Source: Tropicimonas sp. IMCC34011 (GTDB lineage: Bacteria > Pseudomonadota > Alphaproteobacteria > Rhodobacterales > Rhodobacteraceae). Taken from it: 64,000 nt of DNA. The notes below the pieces were generated by a model, which saw only the letters and a list, made by a program, of their open reading frames with translations, searched no databases and was not told the DNA's origin. Shown piece by piece: positions 44,065 to 53,897 of the stretch (positions are counted from its first letter, which is position 1; every line of letters begins with the position of its first letter). Position numbers and translations under genes: made by a program. Location of the stretch: contig NZ_QMEJ01000004.1 in assembly GCF_003390865.1 (NCBI RefSeq), positions 460,132-524,131 on the forward strand, in the 5' to 3' direction.

Positions 44065-45471
44065 ATGAACGATCTGCAGACGCGGCTTTCGGAAACGCTC
44101 GGCCGCGGAGGCTGGCTCGCCGCAGACGAGGCCGGCGGCCGCACGCGGGACTGGCTGGACCGGTTCGGGGAGAGACCGCTCGGCATCGCGCGCCCCGCCT
44201 CGACCGAGGAGGTCGCCGGAATCGTCGCCGCCTGCGCCGAGGCCGGCGTTCCCATCGTGCCACAGGGCGGCAATACCGGCCTTTGCGGCGCGGCGGTGGC
44301 GGGGCAGGCGGGCGCCGTGATCCTGACCCTCGAGCGCATGACACGGATCGGCGAGGCGGATGCGGATGCCGGATGCATCGAGGTCGAGGCCGGCGCCGTG
44401 CTGTCCGACCTGCATTCCGCACTCGACGGGACGGGACTGATCTTTCCGCTGCATCTGGGCGCCGAAGGGTCGGCTCGCATCGGCGGCCTCATCGGCACCA
44501 ATGCCGGCGGCAGCCACGCCGCGCGCTACGGCATGATGCAGGACCTCGTCCTCGGTGTCGAAGCGGTGCTGGCGGATGGCAGTGTCTGGTCAGGCCTCCG
44601 CGCGGTCCAGAAGGACAATGCGGGCTATCAGCTCCGCAAGCTCTTCTGCGGCGCCGAGGGGACGCTCGGGATCGTCACGAAAGCCGTGTTGCGGCTCCAT
44701 CCCGCGCCCGCCCGCACCGAAACCGCGCTGCTCGCCCTGCCCGACGCAGCCTCGCTGATCGCCTTCGGAACGGCCCTGCGGCGGGAGGCGGGGGAGTTCG
44801 TCACCGGCCTCGAATTCTTCTGCGAGACCGGGATGGAGCTGGTTCTGCGCAACGTCTCGGGTGTGGACCTGCCGCTGGACAGCCGGGCACCGTTCTATCT
44901 GCTCGTGGAGTTGACCTGCGGGTCCGAGAAGGTGCCGCTCTCCGAGATCCTCGAAGCGGCGCTGGAGAGCGGAATGGAGGCCGGCCACGTGACGGACGGA
45001 GCCCTCGCGATGTCGGAAGCCCAGCGCGCGCATTTCTGGCGCCTGCGGGAGGAGCAGCCGGAGGGCCAGCGCCTCGAGGGCAAGCAGCTCAAGCACGACA
45101 TCTCGGTCCCGCCCGGGCGGCTCGCGGCGTTCCTCGAAGAGGCGGAAGGGATCTGCGAGGCGGCCCTGCCGGGGGTGCGGATCAACCCGTTCGGGCATCT
45201 GGGCGACGGGAACGTGCACTACAATCTCAGTCCGCCGGAGGGGTCGAACGACTTCGGCGATACGGCGCAGCGCTTGGGCGAGGAGATTGGCGCCCTGGCT
45301 GAACGCATGGGCGGAAGCTTCGCCGCGGAGCACGGCCTCGGCCGCTCCAAGATCGCTCTTGCGGACCGCTTGAGGAGCGAAACGGAACGCCGGGCGATGG
45401 CGCGGATCAAGGCCGCGCTCGATCCCGAGGGGCTGATGAACCCGGGCGTGATCGTGCCCGGCGACGGGTAG
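44065..45471 (+). CDS. FAD-linked 2-hydroxyacid dehydrogenase (D-2-hydroxyglutarate/D-lactate type)
   Basis: The 468-residue product belongs to the GlcD/D2HGDH group of PCMH-type FAD oxidoreductases. It has FAD-binding motifs VPQGGNTGLCGAAVAGQAGA and AEGSARIGGLIGTNAGGSHA, and the C-terminal domain with NPFGHLGDGNVHYNLSPPE and AAEHGLGRSKIALADRLRSE. These ends carry the metal/substrate histidines of the family. The ATG at 44065 follows GGGAG. It probably oxidises a D-2-hydroxyacid to the 2-oxoacid. The exact substrate is not decidable by eye. It lies between a cupin-type regulator and dctB. Confidence 0.87.
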   Translation: MNDLQTRLSETLGRGGWLAADEAGGRTRDWLDRFGERPLGIARPASTEEVAGIVAACAEAGVPIVPQGGNTGLCGAAVAGQAGAVILTLERMTRIGEADADAGCIEVEAGAVLSDLHSALDGTGLIFPLHLGAEGSARIGGLIGTNAGGSHAARYGMMQDLVLGVEAVLADGSVWSGLRAVQKDNAGYQLRKLFCGAEGTLGIVTKAVLRLHPAPARTETALLALPDAASLIAFGTALRREAGEFVTGLEFFCETGMELVLRNVSGVDLPLDSRAPFYLLVELTCGSEKVPLSEILEAALESGMEAGHVTDGALAMSEAQRAHFWRLREEQPEGQRLEGKQLKHDISVPPGRLAAFLEEAEGICEAALPGVRINPFGHLGDGNVHYNLSPPEGSNDFGDTAQRLGEEIGALAERMGGSFAAEHGLGRSKIALADRLRSETERRAMARIKAALDPEGLMNPGVIVPGDG

Positions 45472-45558
45472 GCCCGCTGCCCGCCATGCCTGATCTCGAC
45501 GGGACCGCCCGGCGCCGCTAGGCTCCTTTCCCTGATCTCAGGGGGGCGGACTTTATCG

Positions 45559-47418
45559 ATGAAGCAGGCGGCGCGACTTCGCGGGATCGGGGGGACGCCC
45601 GCCCTGCCCCTTGCCGTGCTGATCGCGCTTGTCGCCGGAGCGTCCCTCCTGCTGCTCTCCCATGTCTTCCGGAAGGAAGCGGTCGAGGATGGTTCGGCGA
45701 CGGTGGAGCGCGTGTCCGAAACCATCGAGACCTGGTTTGCCCGGTACAGCGCCCTTGCGCCGATCTACGCCAGAGATCCGCGCGTCATCGCGGCGATGGA
45801 GCAAAGCCGGGCGCCGGGGGATCTCAGGGCACTGAACCTCGAACTCGAGGCATGGAACCGCCTTGCCGGCTCGTCGGACACGTATGTCATGGCACCGGAC
45901 GGCACCACGCTTGCGGCGTCCAACTGGAACGGCGAGGTCAGCTTCGTCGGCCGGAACTTCGCCTATCGTCCCTACTTCAAGAACGCGATGGCGGGCGAGC
46001 CGGCGGAGTTCTTCGGGCTGGGGACGACGTCGGGCCTCAGAGGATACTACTTCTCCGCCCCCATTGTCGGAGAAGGGGATGCGATCCTTGGGGTGCTCGT
46101 GGTGAAGATCACCATCGATGCGCTGGAGCGGACGCTTCGCGACACGGCACATCCCGTCTTCGTCACGGACGAGGCGGGGATCATCATCCTTTCCGGCAAT
46201 CCGGCCCTGCGGCTCACGGCCCTCGGGGAGATCGACGAAACCGACCGCGCCCGGATCGAGGAAACCCGCAAGTTCGCCCTGTCCGCGGTAACGCCCGCGC
46301 CGATCGAACCCGCCGGGTCATGGCTCGGCGGCGAATACCCGGTCGTGCGGGCCCCCGCACCGAACGCAAGCCAGGACCAGCGCTCCTACCTGCACCTCTC
46401 CCGCGCGCTGCCGAGCCGGGACTGGCGGCTGCATCTGCTCTACGACGCGACCGGTCTGAACCGGCAGTTCTGGACGGCTGCGCTCGCGCTCGCCGCGGCG
46501 GCGATTGCCATTTCGGCGCTCATCGCGCTGGCGCTTCAGCGGCGGCGGAGACTGATCGAGCGTCTGGGGGAGCGGGAGCGGGCGCGGGACGCGCTCGAGC
46601 GACGCGTGGCGCTGCGCACCGCGGACCTGACGCGGGCGAACGAGCGTCTGGAGGCGGAGGTCGCCGAGCGGCGCGCGGCGGAGGCGGAACTGCGGCGGAC
46701 GCAGAGCGAGCTCATCCAGGCGGGGAAACTCGCAGCCCTCGGCCAGATGTCCGCCGGCCTCAGCCACGAGTTCAACCAGCCGCTGACCGCCATCCGCTCC
46801 TACTCCGAGAACGCCATCGCCTTCTTCGAGGCCGGGCGCGGTGATCGGGCCGCGGAAAACCTCGGCCGCGTCCTGCGCCTGACGGAACGCATGGCCCAGC
46901 TTTCCAAGCATCTCACCCGCTTCGCCCGCCGCTCGCCGGACGGCGTTTCCCCGGTGACCGTGGGACCGGTGATCGCGGAGGCGCTGGCGTTGCTGTCCGC
47001 CCGGATCGAGCGGGCGGAGGCGCGCGTGACGGTCGAGGGGCGGACGGACATGCAGGTCTTCGGTGGGGCGGTGCGGCTTCAGCACGTGGTGATGAATCTC
47101 GTCGGCAATGCACTCGACGCCTCACCCTCCGGCCCTCCCGTCATCGCCATCAGGCTCGAGCCGAGGGGCGAGGAGGTCGCCATGATCGTCGAGGACAACG
47201 GTCACGGCATTCCGGACGCGGCACTCGACTCCATCTTCGATCCGTTCTTCACCACGAAGGACGTGGGCAAGGGGCTCGGCCTCGGCCTCTCGATCTCCTA
47301 CAACATCGTCCGGGATTTCGGTGGCACGATGCAGGCGGAAAACCGAAGCGAGGGCGGTGCCCGGATGATTGTCACGCTGCGCCGCGCCGAGGCGTCCGCA
47401 CAGGAGGCCGCGGAATGA
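45559..47418 (+). CDS. dctB: C4-dicarboxylate sensor histidine kinase DctB
   Basis: The 619-residue membrane kinase has an N-terminal helix (ALPLAVLIALVAGASLLLLS) and a periplasmic double-Cache/PDC sensor (NRLAGSSDTYVMAPDGTTLA, YRPYFKNAMAGEPAEFFGLG, RGYYFSAPI). A second helix (LALAAAAIAISALIALALQ) is followed by a coiled linker, the HisKA box GLSHEFNQPLTAIRSYSENA and the ATPase with DNGHGIPDAALDSIFDPFF and KGLGLGLSISYNIVRDFGG. This matches DctB. Its stop overlaps the dctD start by four bases. No dicarboxylate transporter genes are beside it. Confidence 0.9.
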   Translation: MKQAARLRGIGGTPALPLAVLIALVAGASLLLLSHVFRKEAVEDGSATVERVSETIETWFARYSALAPIYARDPRVIAAMEQSRAPGDLRALNLELEAWNRLAGSSDTYVMAPDGTTLAASNWNGEVSFVGRNFAYRPYFKNAMAGEPAEFFGLGTTSGLRGYYFSAPIVGEGDAILGVLVVKITIDALERTLRDTAHPVFVTDEAGIIILSGNPALRLTALGEIDETDRARIEETRKFALSAVTPAPIEPAGSWLGGEYPVVRAPAPNASQDQRSYLHLSRALPSRDWRLHLLYDATGLNRQFWTAALALAAAAIAISALIALALQRRRRLIERLGERERARDALERRVALRTADLTRANERLEAEVAERRAAEAELRRTQSELIQAGKLAALGQMSAGLSHEFNQPLTAIRSYSENAIAFFEAGRGDRAAENLGRVLRLTERMAQLSKHLTRFARRSPDGVSPVTVGPVIAEALALLSARIERAEARVTVEGRTDMQVFGGAVRLQHVVMNLVGNALDASPSGPPVIAIRLEPRGEEVAMIVEDNGHGIPDAALDSIFDPFFTTKDVGKGLGLGLSISYNIVRDFGGTMQAENRSEGGARMIVTLRRAEASAQEAAE

Positions 47419-48749
47419 GCGGAGCGGTGATCCTGATCGACGACGAGGAGGATATCCGAGTCTCGCTTGAGCAGACGCTCGAGCTCGGCGGCTTCGACGT
47501 GACGACCTTCGCCCGGCCGGAGCGTGCGCTGGACCGGATCGGGCCGGGCTTCGACGGTGTCGTCGTGTCCGACATCAGAATGCCCCGCATGAGCGGGATC
47601 GACCTTCTGGAGGCGGCGCTTGAGATCGACCCCGCCCTCCCGGTCATCCTGATCACCGGTCATGGGGACGTGCCGCTTGCGGTGGAGGCGCTCGGCAAGG
47701 GCGCCTACGATTTCATCGAGAAACCCTTCGCGAGCGACCGCCTCGTCTCCTCCATCCGGCGCGCCCTCGAAAAGCGGCGTATGGCAATGGAGATACGGGG
47801 CCTCCGGGCCAGGGCGGCCGCGCCCGCCGCCGATCCCCTCGACGACATGATCCTCGGCCACGCTCCCGATATCGCCGAGCTTCGGCGAAAGGTCCGGACC
47901 ATCGCCGGAACCACGCTCGACGTTCTCGTCACCGGCGAGACGGGCACCGGGAAGGAAGCGGTAGCGCGCGCGATCCATGCCCTCTCGGACCGTCCGGGCG
48001 GTCCGTTCGTCGCGCTGAACCTCGCCGCGCTGCCGGCCGAACACGTGGAGGCGGAGCTCTTCGGCTACGTGGCCAGCGCCTTCCCCGGTGCCGTCAGGGC
48101 ACGCACCGGCCGGCTGGAGCACGCGCGCGGTGGGACGGTCTATCTCGACGAGATCGGCTCGGCGCCCCTGTCGCTTCAGGCCAAGCTCCTGCGGGTGATC
48201 GAGGAGCGGGCGATTCTGCCTCTTGGCGCGGCCGAACCGGTCGAGCTGGACCTGCGCTTCGTCGCGTCGAGCCGCCAGCCGCTTGAAGACCTGGTGGAGG
48301 CCGGCACCTTCCGGGACGATCTGCTCTACCGCGTGAACCCCGTGACCCTGCGCCTTCCGCCCTTGCGCGCGCGGGCGGGGGACATCGCACGGATCTACCA
48401 GCGTTTCATCCAGGAGGCCGCAGACCGCTTCGGGCGGGAGGCGCCCCAGACCGGGCCCGGGGCGATGATCGCCGTCTCGCAGCGCCCGTGGCCCGGAAAC
48501 CTGCGCGAACTCAAGAGCGCCGCCGAGCGCCACGTCCTCGGCCTCGACGGCGATCCCGCGGCGGGCGCGCGCGCGGCCACAACGCTTGCCGATCAGGTCG
48601 AGGCCTTCGAGCGGGACACCATCGCCGCCGCCCTCGCCTCGACCGGCGGCAATCTCAAGGCGACCTACGAATCCCTCGGTCTGGCGCGAAAGACGCTCTA
48701 CGAGAAGATGCAGCGCCACGGCCTGAAGCGACAGGATTTCGAAGGCTGA
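47415..48749 (+). CDS. dctD: NtrC-type response regulator DctD with non-consensus GAFTGA loop
   Basis: The 444-residue regulator has a receiver domain (VILIDDEEDIRVSLEQTLEL; phosphoacceptor Asp in GVVVSDIRMPRMSG). The AAA+ domain has Walker A LVTGETGTGKEAVARAIH and Walker B GGTVYLDEIGSAPLSL. A Fis-type helix-turn-helix ends the protein (TGGNLKATYESLGLARKTLY). The loop that contacts sigma54, normally GAFTGA, reads SAFPGA (48075-48092) within LFGYVASAFPGAVRA. The conserved Thr is thus Pro, so classical sigma54 activation may be altered. It is coupled to dctB and convergent with hemN. Confidence 0.9.
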   Translation: MSGAVILIDDEEDIRVSLEQTLELGGFDVTTFARPERALDRIGPGFDGVVVSDIRMPRMSGIDLLEAALEIDPALPVILITGHGDVPLAVEALGKGAYDFIEKPFASDRLVSSIRRALEKRRMAMEIRGLRARAAAPAADPLDDMILGHAPDIAELRRKVRTIAGTTLDVLVTGETGTGKEAVARAIHALSDRPGGPFVALNLAALPAEHVEAELFGYVASAFPGAVRARTGRLEHARGGTVYLDEIGSAPLSLQAKLLRVIEERAILPLGAAEPVELDLRFVASSRQPLEDLVEAGTFRDDLLYRVNPVTLRLPPLRARAGDIARIYQRFIQEAADRFGREAPQTGPGAMIAVSQRPWPGNLRELKSAAERHVLGLDGDPAAGARAATTLADQVEAFERDTIAAALASTGGNLKATYESLGLARKTLYEKMQRHGLKRQDFEG

Positions 48750-48781
48750 CGTCGAACCTCCGCGGCCTGCGCGACTTCAAG

Positions 48782-50128
48782 TCAGCTCGCCATGCTGAAC
48801 CGACCGGCATCCGGGGCGAAGCACGGGTCGAGCCGCGCGGCGAGGAGGCGCAGGTAGAGACTGGAGGAGGCCGTCAGTACGCCGCCCTCAAGTGTCCCGA
48901 TGCCCGGCAGGTCCGCGATGGAGCGGGCGGCGCGACGGAGGAGCCCCTCGTCAGGCTGACCGTGGCGTGCGGCGAGGGTGGAGAGGTCGACCCGCCCATC
49001 GCACATCAGCCGCTCGATGGCCTCCGCGGTCAGCTTGTCCGCGTCGTCCATCGCGTAGCCCCGAGCCGTCGGCAGAATCCCCTCCGCGACCGAACGCTGC
49101 CAGTCCCCCGTGGCCGGGGCGTTCTGGGCGAAGCCGTCGCGGTAGCGGGAGATGGCGGAGGGGCCGAACCCGATCAGGGTTTCCGCCCTGTCAGTCGTGT
49201 AGCCCTGGAAGTTGCGGCGCACCTCGCCCCGCTCAGCCGCGACGGCCAGCGCTTCCCCCGGCAAGGCGTAGTGATCGATGCCGACGGCGATGTACCCCTC
49301 GGCCGTCAGGACCTCCCGCGCGGCCGCGGCGAGCGCGAGGCGTTCCTCCGCCCCCGGCAGCGCGTCCTCGGGGATCAGCCGCTGGCGCCGGGCCATCCAC
49401 GGGACATGCGCATAACCGTAGAGAGCGATCCGGTCCGGGCGCATCTCTAGCATGGTGCGGAGCGTCGCGAGGATCCCCGGCTCGGTCTGGTACGGCAGGC
49501 CGTAGAGCAGGTCGAAGTTGACCGATGTCGTGCCCCTTGCGCGCAGGCCCTCGACCACGGCGCGCGTTATGTCCGCCGGCTGTTCCCGCCCGATCGCCGC
49601 CTGCACCTTGGGATCGAAATCCTGCACCCCGATGGAGGCGCGGGAGAGGCCGAGCCGGGCCAGCGCATCCAGCCGGGCATCGTCGCATTCGCAGGGGTCG
49701 ATCTCCGCCGAGACTTCCGCGTCCTCCATCGCGCCGAACGCACCGCGCAGCATCGCGGCCAGACGGTCCAGCCGCTCCGGCGACAGCAGCGTCGGCGTCC
49801 CGCCGCCGAGGTGCAGCGCTGAAATGCCGAGCCGCTCCGGCAGGCGTCCGCGCACGGCCGGGATCTCCATCGCGAGGTGGTCGAGATAGCGATCGAGCGG
49901 CGCGTCGGTGCGGGTGCCCTGCGTGCGGCAGGCGCAGAACCAGCAGAGGCGACGGCAGAACGGCACATGCACGTAGAGCGACACCTCGTCGCGGTCCGGC
50001 AGCGCTCGGAGCCAGCGGTCCACGGTCTCGGGTCCAACCGAGGCTGAGAACCTGTTGGCCGGCGGATAGCTCGTGTAGCGCGGAACGCGGGAATCGAGCA
50101 GGGCGGTGCGGAGCGGATGATGTGTCAT
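48782..50128 (-). CDS. hemN: Oxygen-independent coproporphyrinogen III oxidase
   Basis: HemN makes protoporphyrinogen IX without oxygen by radical SAM chemistry. The 448-residue product begins MTHHPLRTALLDSRVPRYTS. It has the iron-sulfur motif C-x3-C-x2-C in VPFCRRLCWFCACRTQ, the SAM-binding LHLGGGTPTLL and the later VNFDLLYGLPYQT. The start at 50128 gives the standard N-terminus RVPRYTSYPPANRF. It is divergent from fnrL across an FNR box, so induction under low oxygen is expected. Confidence 0.95.
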   Translation of the reverse strand: MTHHPLRTALLDSRVPRYTSYPPANRFSASVGPETVDRWLRALPDRDEVSLYVHVPFCRRLCWFCACRTQGTRTDAPLDRYLDHLAMEIPAVRGRLPERLGISALHLGGGTPTLLSPERLDRLAAMLRGAFGAMEDAEVSAEIDPCECDDARLDALARLGLSRASIGVQDFDPKVQAAIGREQPADITRAVVEGLRARGTTSVNFDLLYGLPYQTEPGILATLRTMLEMRPDRIALYGYAHVPWMARRQRLIPEDALPGAEERLALAAAAREVLTAEGYIAVGIDHYALPGEALAVAAERGEVRRNFQGYTTDRAETLIGFGPSAISRYRDGFAQNAPATGDWQRSVAEGILPTARGYAMDDADKLTAEAIERLMCDGRVDLSTLAARHGQPDEGLLRRAARSIADLPGIGTLEGGVLTASSSLYLRLLAARLDPCFAPDAGRFSMAS

Positions 50129-50164
50129 GCGGCGGACAGATGCCGAGACGGACAAAGAGGCGCA

Positions 50165-50178
50165 TTGATCCACGTCAA
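50165..50178. promoter_or_regulatory. FNR box between hemN and fnrL
   Basis: TTGATCCACGTCAA fits TTGAT-N4-ATCAA at nine of ten positions. It lies 37 bases from the hemN start and 22 bases before the fnrL start, so it probably controls hemN and autoregulates fnrL. Confidence 0.85.
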
Positions 50179-50199
50179 GTCAGTGCGTATCCCCCCCAT

Positions 50200-50940
50200 A
50201 TGAGCAAGATTGACCGCATAAGCAGCTGTGACGACTGCCCGATCCGGCACAATGCCGTCTGCGCCGAATGCGACGCGGCGGAACTTGCCATGCTGGAAAG
50301 ATCCAAGAGCTACATGACGATTCCCGCGGGGGCGACCATCGCCTCCGCCGGCGAGCCGCTCACGCATCTGAGCTCCATCATCACGGGCTGCGCGACCATG
50401 TCGCGGACGCTGGAAGATGGCCGGCGGCAGACCGTGGGCCTTCTTCTGCCGTCGAACTTCATCGGCCGTCCGGGGCGGGAATGCTCCATCTACGATGTGG
50501 AGGCGGCGTCGGAGGTGACGCTCTGCCGGTTCGAACGCCGGACCTTCGAGCGCATGGTGCAGGACACGCCGCACATCGCGGCACGCCTTCTGATGATGAC
50601 GCTGGACGAGCTGGACGTGGCGCGGGAATGGGCCGTGGTGCTCGGCCGCATGACGGCGCGGGAAAAGGTCGCGGCCTTCTTCGTCAGCCTCGCGCGGCGG
50701 CAGGCGCAGACCGATGGCGGCCGCCAGCCCGCGCGGACGACGATGCTGAGCCTGCCGCTCTCCCGCGAGGCCATCGCGGACCACCTCGGCCTCACCATCG
50801 AGACGACGAGCCGCCAGATCACCGCGCTTCGCAAGGCGGGACTCATCGAGACGCCCTCCCTCCGCGCCATCCGCATTCCGGACTTCGAGAAGCTGGCCCT
50901 CGAAGCCGGCGAGGACGACGACGGCGGGATCGTTGCCTGA
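50200..50940 (+). CDS. fnrL: Oxygen-sensing CRP/FNR-family regulator FnrL
   Basis: FnrL activates genes for low-oxygen growth when its iron-sulfur cluster is intact. The 246-residue product carries the N-terminal cysteine cluster SCDDCPIRHNAVCAEC and an internal Cys in GRECSIYDV. It also has the cyclic-nucleotide-type beta roll and a DNA-recognition helix LGLTIETTSRQITALRKAG with the E-x2-S-R contacts of FNR. Length and order are normal. It stands between hemN and ccoN, each with an FNR box. Confidence 0.95.
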   Translation: MSKIDRISSCDDCPIRHNAVCAECDAAELAMLERSKSYMTIPAGATIASAGEPLTHLSSIITGCATMSRTLEDGRRQTVGLLLPSNFIGRPGRECSIYDVEAASEVTLCRFERRTFERMVQDTPHIAARLLMMTLDELDVAREWAVVLGRMTAREKVAAFFVSLARRQAQTDGGRQPARTTMLSLPLSREAIADHLGLTIETTSRQITALRKAGLIETPSLRAIRIPDFEKLALEAGEDDDGGIVA

Positions 50941-51110
50941 GGGCGCCCCACCGTTCGGCACGTAAAAGAGACTGCGCCCCGGCACGCGACATGATGCTCG
51001 CGGCGGCGTGGCATCAGAACCCCCGAGCGACATCCACATCCTGACATGAACGGCACCCGGACCGCGGCCCGATGGCCGCTTCGCTGCATTTCCCCCCTCT
51101 CCCCGCCGGT

Positions 51111-51124
51111 TTGATCCACATCAA
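51111..51124 (+). promoter_or_regulatory. FNR box upstream of ccoN
   Basis: TTGATCCACATCAA is a perfect FNR box (TTGAT-N4-ATCAA), about 90 bases before the ccoN start, a distance suitable for class II activation. It is followed by GC-rich sequence without a clear -10 element. Confidence 0.9.
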
Positions 51125-51214
51125 GGCGGCCCCCTCACGGGACTGTCAGAGGACCCCGGACGACCGGCCGGGCGATTCCGTCCCGGCTTCCGAGGGCAGT
51201 ATGGGGAAAGAAAC

Positions 51215-52816
51215 ATGCCGTATCTGAGGCTGGCAGGACTGGCCGTGATCGCGCTCCTGGCGGCAATCGCAGCCGATCAGGGCCACGATCTGGCCTACCG
51301 GGTTCACGGAGCACTCGTGATGCTCGTCGCGGGCGGGCTCTTCCTGTGGGAGCTTCGTCGTGCCGAGGAGGTCCGCCCCGTGGTGGACATCTCGGGCTAC
51401 ATGGACGGCCCCATCCGCGCCGGTGTCATCGCCACCGCCTTCTGGGGCGTGGCGGGCTTTCTCGTCGGCGTGTTCATCGCGCTCCAGCTCGCCTTTCCCG
51501 CCCTGAATTTCGACTGGTCCCAGGGCTATGCGAATTTCGGCCGGCTGCGTCCCCTGCACACCTCGGCCGTGATCTTCGCCTTCGGCGGCAACGCCCTCAT
51601 CGCGACGTCGTTCTACGTCGTGCAGCGAACCTCCGCGGCACGGCTCTGGGGCGGCAACTCGGCCTGGTTCGTGTTCTGGGGGTACCAGCTTTTCATCGTC
51701 CTGGCCGCGACCGGATATCTCCTCGGCGCCACGCAGTCGAAGGAATACGCCGAGCCCGAATGGTACGTGGATATCTGGCTGACCATCGTCTGGCTGGTCT
51801 ATCTCGCGGTGTTCCTCGGCACGATCGTGAAGCGCCGCCAGCCGCACATCTACGTCGCCAACTGGTTCTTCCTCGCCTTCATCGTGACGGTGGCGCTGCT
51901 GCATGTCGTGAACAACATCTCCATCCCCGTCTCGATCCTCGGCTCCAAGTCGGTTCAGGTCTTCTCGGGCGTGCAGGACGCGATGACCCAGTGGTGGTAC
52001 GGCCACAACGCCGTGGGCTTCTTCCTGACCGCCGGGTTCCTGGGGATGATGTACTACTTCGTCCCCAAGCAGGCGAACCGCCCGATCTACAGCTACAAGC
52101 TCTCGATCATCCACTTCTGGGCGCTGATCTTCCTCTACATCTGGGCGGGTCCGCACCACCTGCACTATACCGCGCTGCCTGACTGGGCCTCGACCCTCGG
52201 GATGGTGTTCTCGATCATGCTCTGGATGCCCAGCTGGGGCGGCATGATCAACGGCCTGATGACGCTCGAAGGCGCCTGGGACAAGATCCGCACCGATCCG
52301 ATCATCCGCATGTTCGTGGCCTCGCTCGCCTTCTACGGCATGGCGACCTTCGAGGGGCCGATGATGTCGATCCGCGCGGTCAACTCGCTGTCGCACTACA
52401 CCGACTGGACCATCGGCCACGTGCATTCGGGTGCGCTCGGCTGGAACGGCCTGATCACCTTCGGCTGTCTCTACTTCCTGACCCCGCGTCTCTGGGGCCG
52501 GGCCCGGATGTACTCGATCTCCGCGATCAACTGGCACTTCTGGCTCGCGACGATCGGCATCGTTCTCTACGCGGCGTCGATGTGGGTCTCGGGGATCATG
52601 GAAGGCCTGATGTGGCGCGAGGTCGATGCCCAGGGCTTCCTCGTCAACTCCTTCGCCGACACCGTCGCCGCCAAGTTCCCGATGTACGTGGTTCGCGCCG
52701 CGGGGGGCGGCCTCTACCTCACCGGCGCGCTCGTCATGGTCTGGAACATGTGGATGACCATCCGCGCCGCTCCCGCCCGTGAGGGTGCTCCCGATACCGC
52801 CATTCCCGCGGAGTGA
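51215..52816 (+). CDS. ccoN: cbb3-type cytochrome c oxidase subunit I
   Basis: CcoN is the catalytic subunit that carries the low-spin heme b and the heme b3-CuB centre. The 533-residue protein has about twelve to fourteen membrane segments and the family landmarks [60 protein letters not shown] and the late [19 protein letters not shown]. The histidines of these segments are the heme and copper ligands. It is first in the ccoNOQP operon behind an FNR box. Confidence 0.97.
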   Translation: MPYLRLAGLAVIALLAAIAADQGHDLAYRVHGALVMLVAGGLFLWELRRAEEVRPVVDISGYMDGPIRAGVIATAFWGVAGFLVGVFIALQLAFPALNFDWSQGYANFGRLRPLHTSAVIFAFGGNALIATSFYVVQRTSAARLWGGNSAWFVFWGYQLFIVLAATGYLLGATQSKEYAEPEWYVDIWLTIVWLVYLAVFLGTIVKRRQPHIYVANWFFLAFIVTVALLHVVNNISIPVSILGSKSVQVFSGVQDAMTQWWYGHNAVGFFLTAGFLGMMYYFVPKQANRPIYSYKLSIIHFWALIFLYIWAGPHHLHYTALPDWASTLGMVFSIMLWMPSWGGMINGLMTLEGAWDKIRTDPIIRMFVASLAFYGMATFEGPMMSIRAVNSLSHYTDWTIGHVHSGALGWNGLITFGCLYFLTPRLWGRARMYSISAINWHFWLATIGIVLYAASMWVSGIMEGLMWREVDAQGFLVNSFADTVAAKFPMYVVRAAGGGLYLTGALVMVWNMWMTIRAAPAREGAPDTAIPAE

Positions 52817-52823
52817 TCTCAAG

Positions 52824-53657
52824 ATGACCAAGCATAACGACCAGATCCCCGATCCGGACCGCGATCCCAAGACCGTCACCCTGAAGGACGCGGCCCGCGA
52901 CGGCTCCATCCCCAACGAGCTGCCGCACCATACCAAGCTGCTCGACAGGCACGGGATCATCGAGCGCAACGCGACGCTGCTTCTCGTCTTCTCGTTCCTC
53001 GTCGTCACCATCGGCGGGATCGTCGAGATCGCACCGCTCTTCTGGCTGGAGAACACCATCGAGGAGGTGGAGGGCGTCCGCCCCTACTCCCCGCTCGAGC
53101 TGGCGGGGCGGGACATCTACATCCGCGAGGGCTGCTACAACTGCCACAGCCAGATGATCCGGCCGATGCACGACGAGGTGGAGCGCTACGGCCATTACAG
53201 CCTCGCCGCGGAATCGATGTACGACCACCCGCACCAGTGGGGGTCCAAGCGGACCGGGCCGGACGTCGCCCGCGTGGGCGGGCGCTACTCGGACGAGTGG
53301 CATGTCGATCACCTGGTGGACCCGCAGTCGGTCGTGCCCGAGAGCATCATGCCGAAATACGACTACCTCGCCCGCACGCGCATCACGCCCGAGCATATCG
53401 AGAGCCTGCTGCGGACCCATGCCTTCGTCGGCGTGCCCTACACCGAGGAGATGATCGAAAACGCGGCGGCCGACTTCCGCGTCCAGGTCGAACCCTTCGG
53501 GGATTGGGACGGCCTCCTGGAACGCTATCCCGGCGCCCAGATCCGCAACTTCGATGGCCAGCCCGAGCTGACCGAGATGGATGCGCTGATCGCCTACCTG
53601 CAGATGCTCGGCACCCTGGTCGATTTCTCGACCTTCACCGCCGACGACAGCCGCTGA
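52824..53657 (+). CDS. ccoO: cbb3-type cytochrome c oxidase subunit II (monoheme)
   Basis: The 277-residue subunit has an N-terminal membrane anchor ([20 protein letters not shown]) and one c-type heme site in [20 protein letters not shown]. The axial Met probably lies in [14 protein letters not shown]. The N-terminal about 40-residue stretch rich in Asp and Pro before the anchor is longer than in many CcoO proteins. It follows ccoN by seven bases and passes electrons from CcoP to CcoN. Confidence 0.96.
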   Translation: MTKHNDQIPDPDRDPKTVTLKDAARDGSIPNELPHHTKLLDRHGIIERNATLLLVFSFLVVTIGGIVEIAPLFWLENTIEEVEGVRPYSPLELAGRDIYIREGCYNCHSQMIRPMHDEVERYGHYSLAAESMYDHPHQWGSKRTGPDVARVGGRYSDEWHVDHLVDPQSVVPESIMPKYDYLARTRITPEHIESLLRTHAFVGVPYTEEMIENAAADFRVQVEPFGDWDGLLERYPGAQIRNFDGQPELTEMDALIAYLQMLGTLVDFSTFTADDSR

Positions 53658-53667
53658 GGACAGGATC

Positions 53668-53892
53668 ATGAACGATACCTACAGCATAATGCGCCACTTT
53701 GCCGACAGCTGGGCCCTCCTGGTGCTCTTCCTCTTCTTCGTCGGCGCGATCCTCTGGGCCTGGCGGCCCGGTAGCCGTCCCCTGCACGACGACGCTGCCC
53801 ATTCGATCTTCTCCCCCGAAGCGGAGCGGCTTCTGCCGGCGGCAGCCTCGGGCAGGACCTGCGACGGGACCCGTCGCAACAAGGCGGAGTGA
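53668..53892 (+). CDS. ccoQ: cbb3-type cytochrome c oxidase subunit CcoQ
   Basis: A 74-residue product with one membrane helix (WALLVLFLFFVGAILWAWRP) opens MNDTYSIMRHFADS. It then has a soluble tail of charged residues. CcoQ stabilises the oxidase complex. It lies ten bases after ccoO and just before ccoP, the expected place. The C-terminal part (PAAASGRTCDGTRRNKAE) is poorly conserved across the family. Confidence 0.9.
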   Translation: MNDTYSIMRHFADSWALLVLFLFFVGAILWAWRPGSRPLHDDAAHSIFSPEAERLLPAAASGRTCDGTRRNKAE

Positions 53893-53897
53893 GTGAA

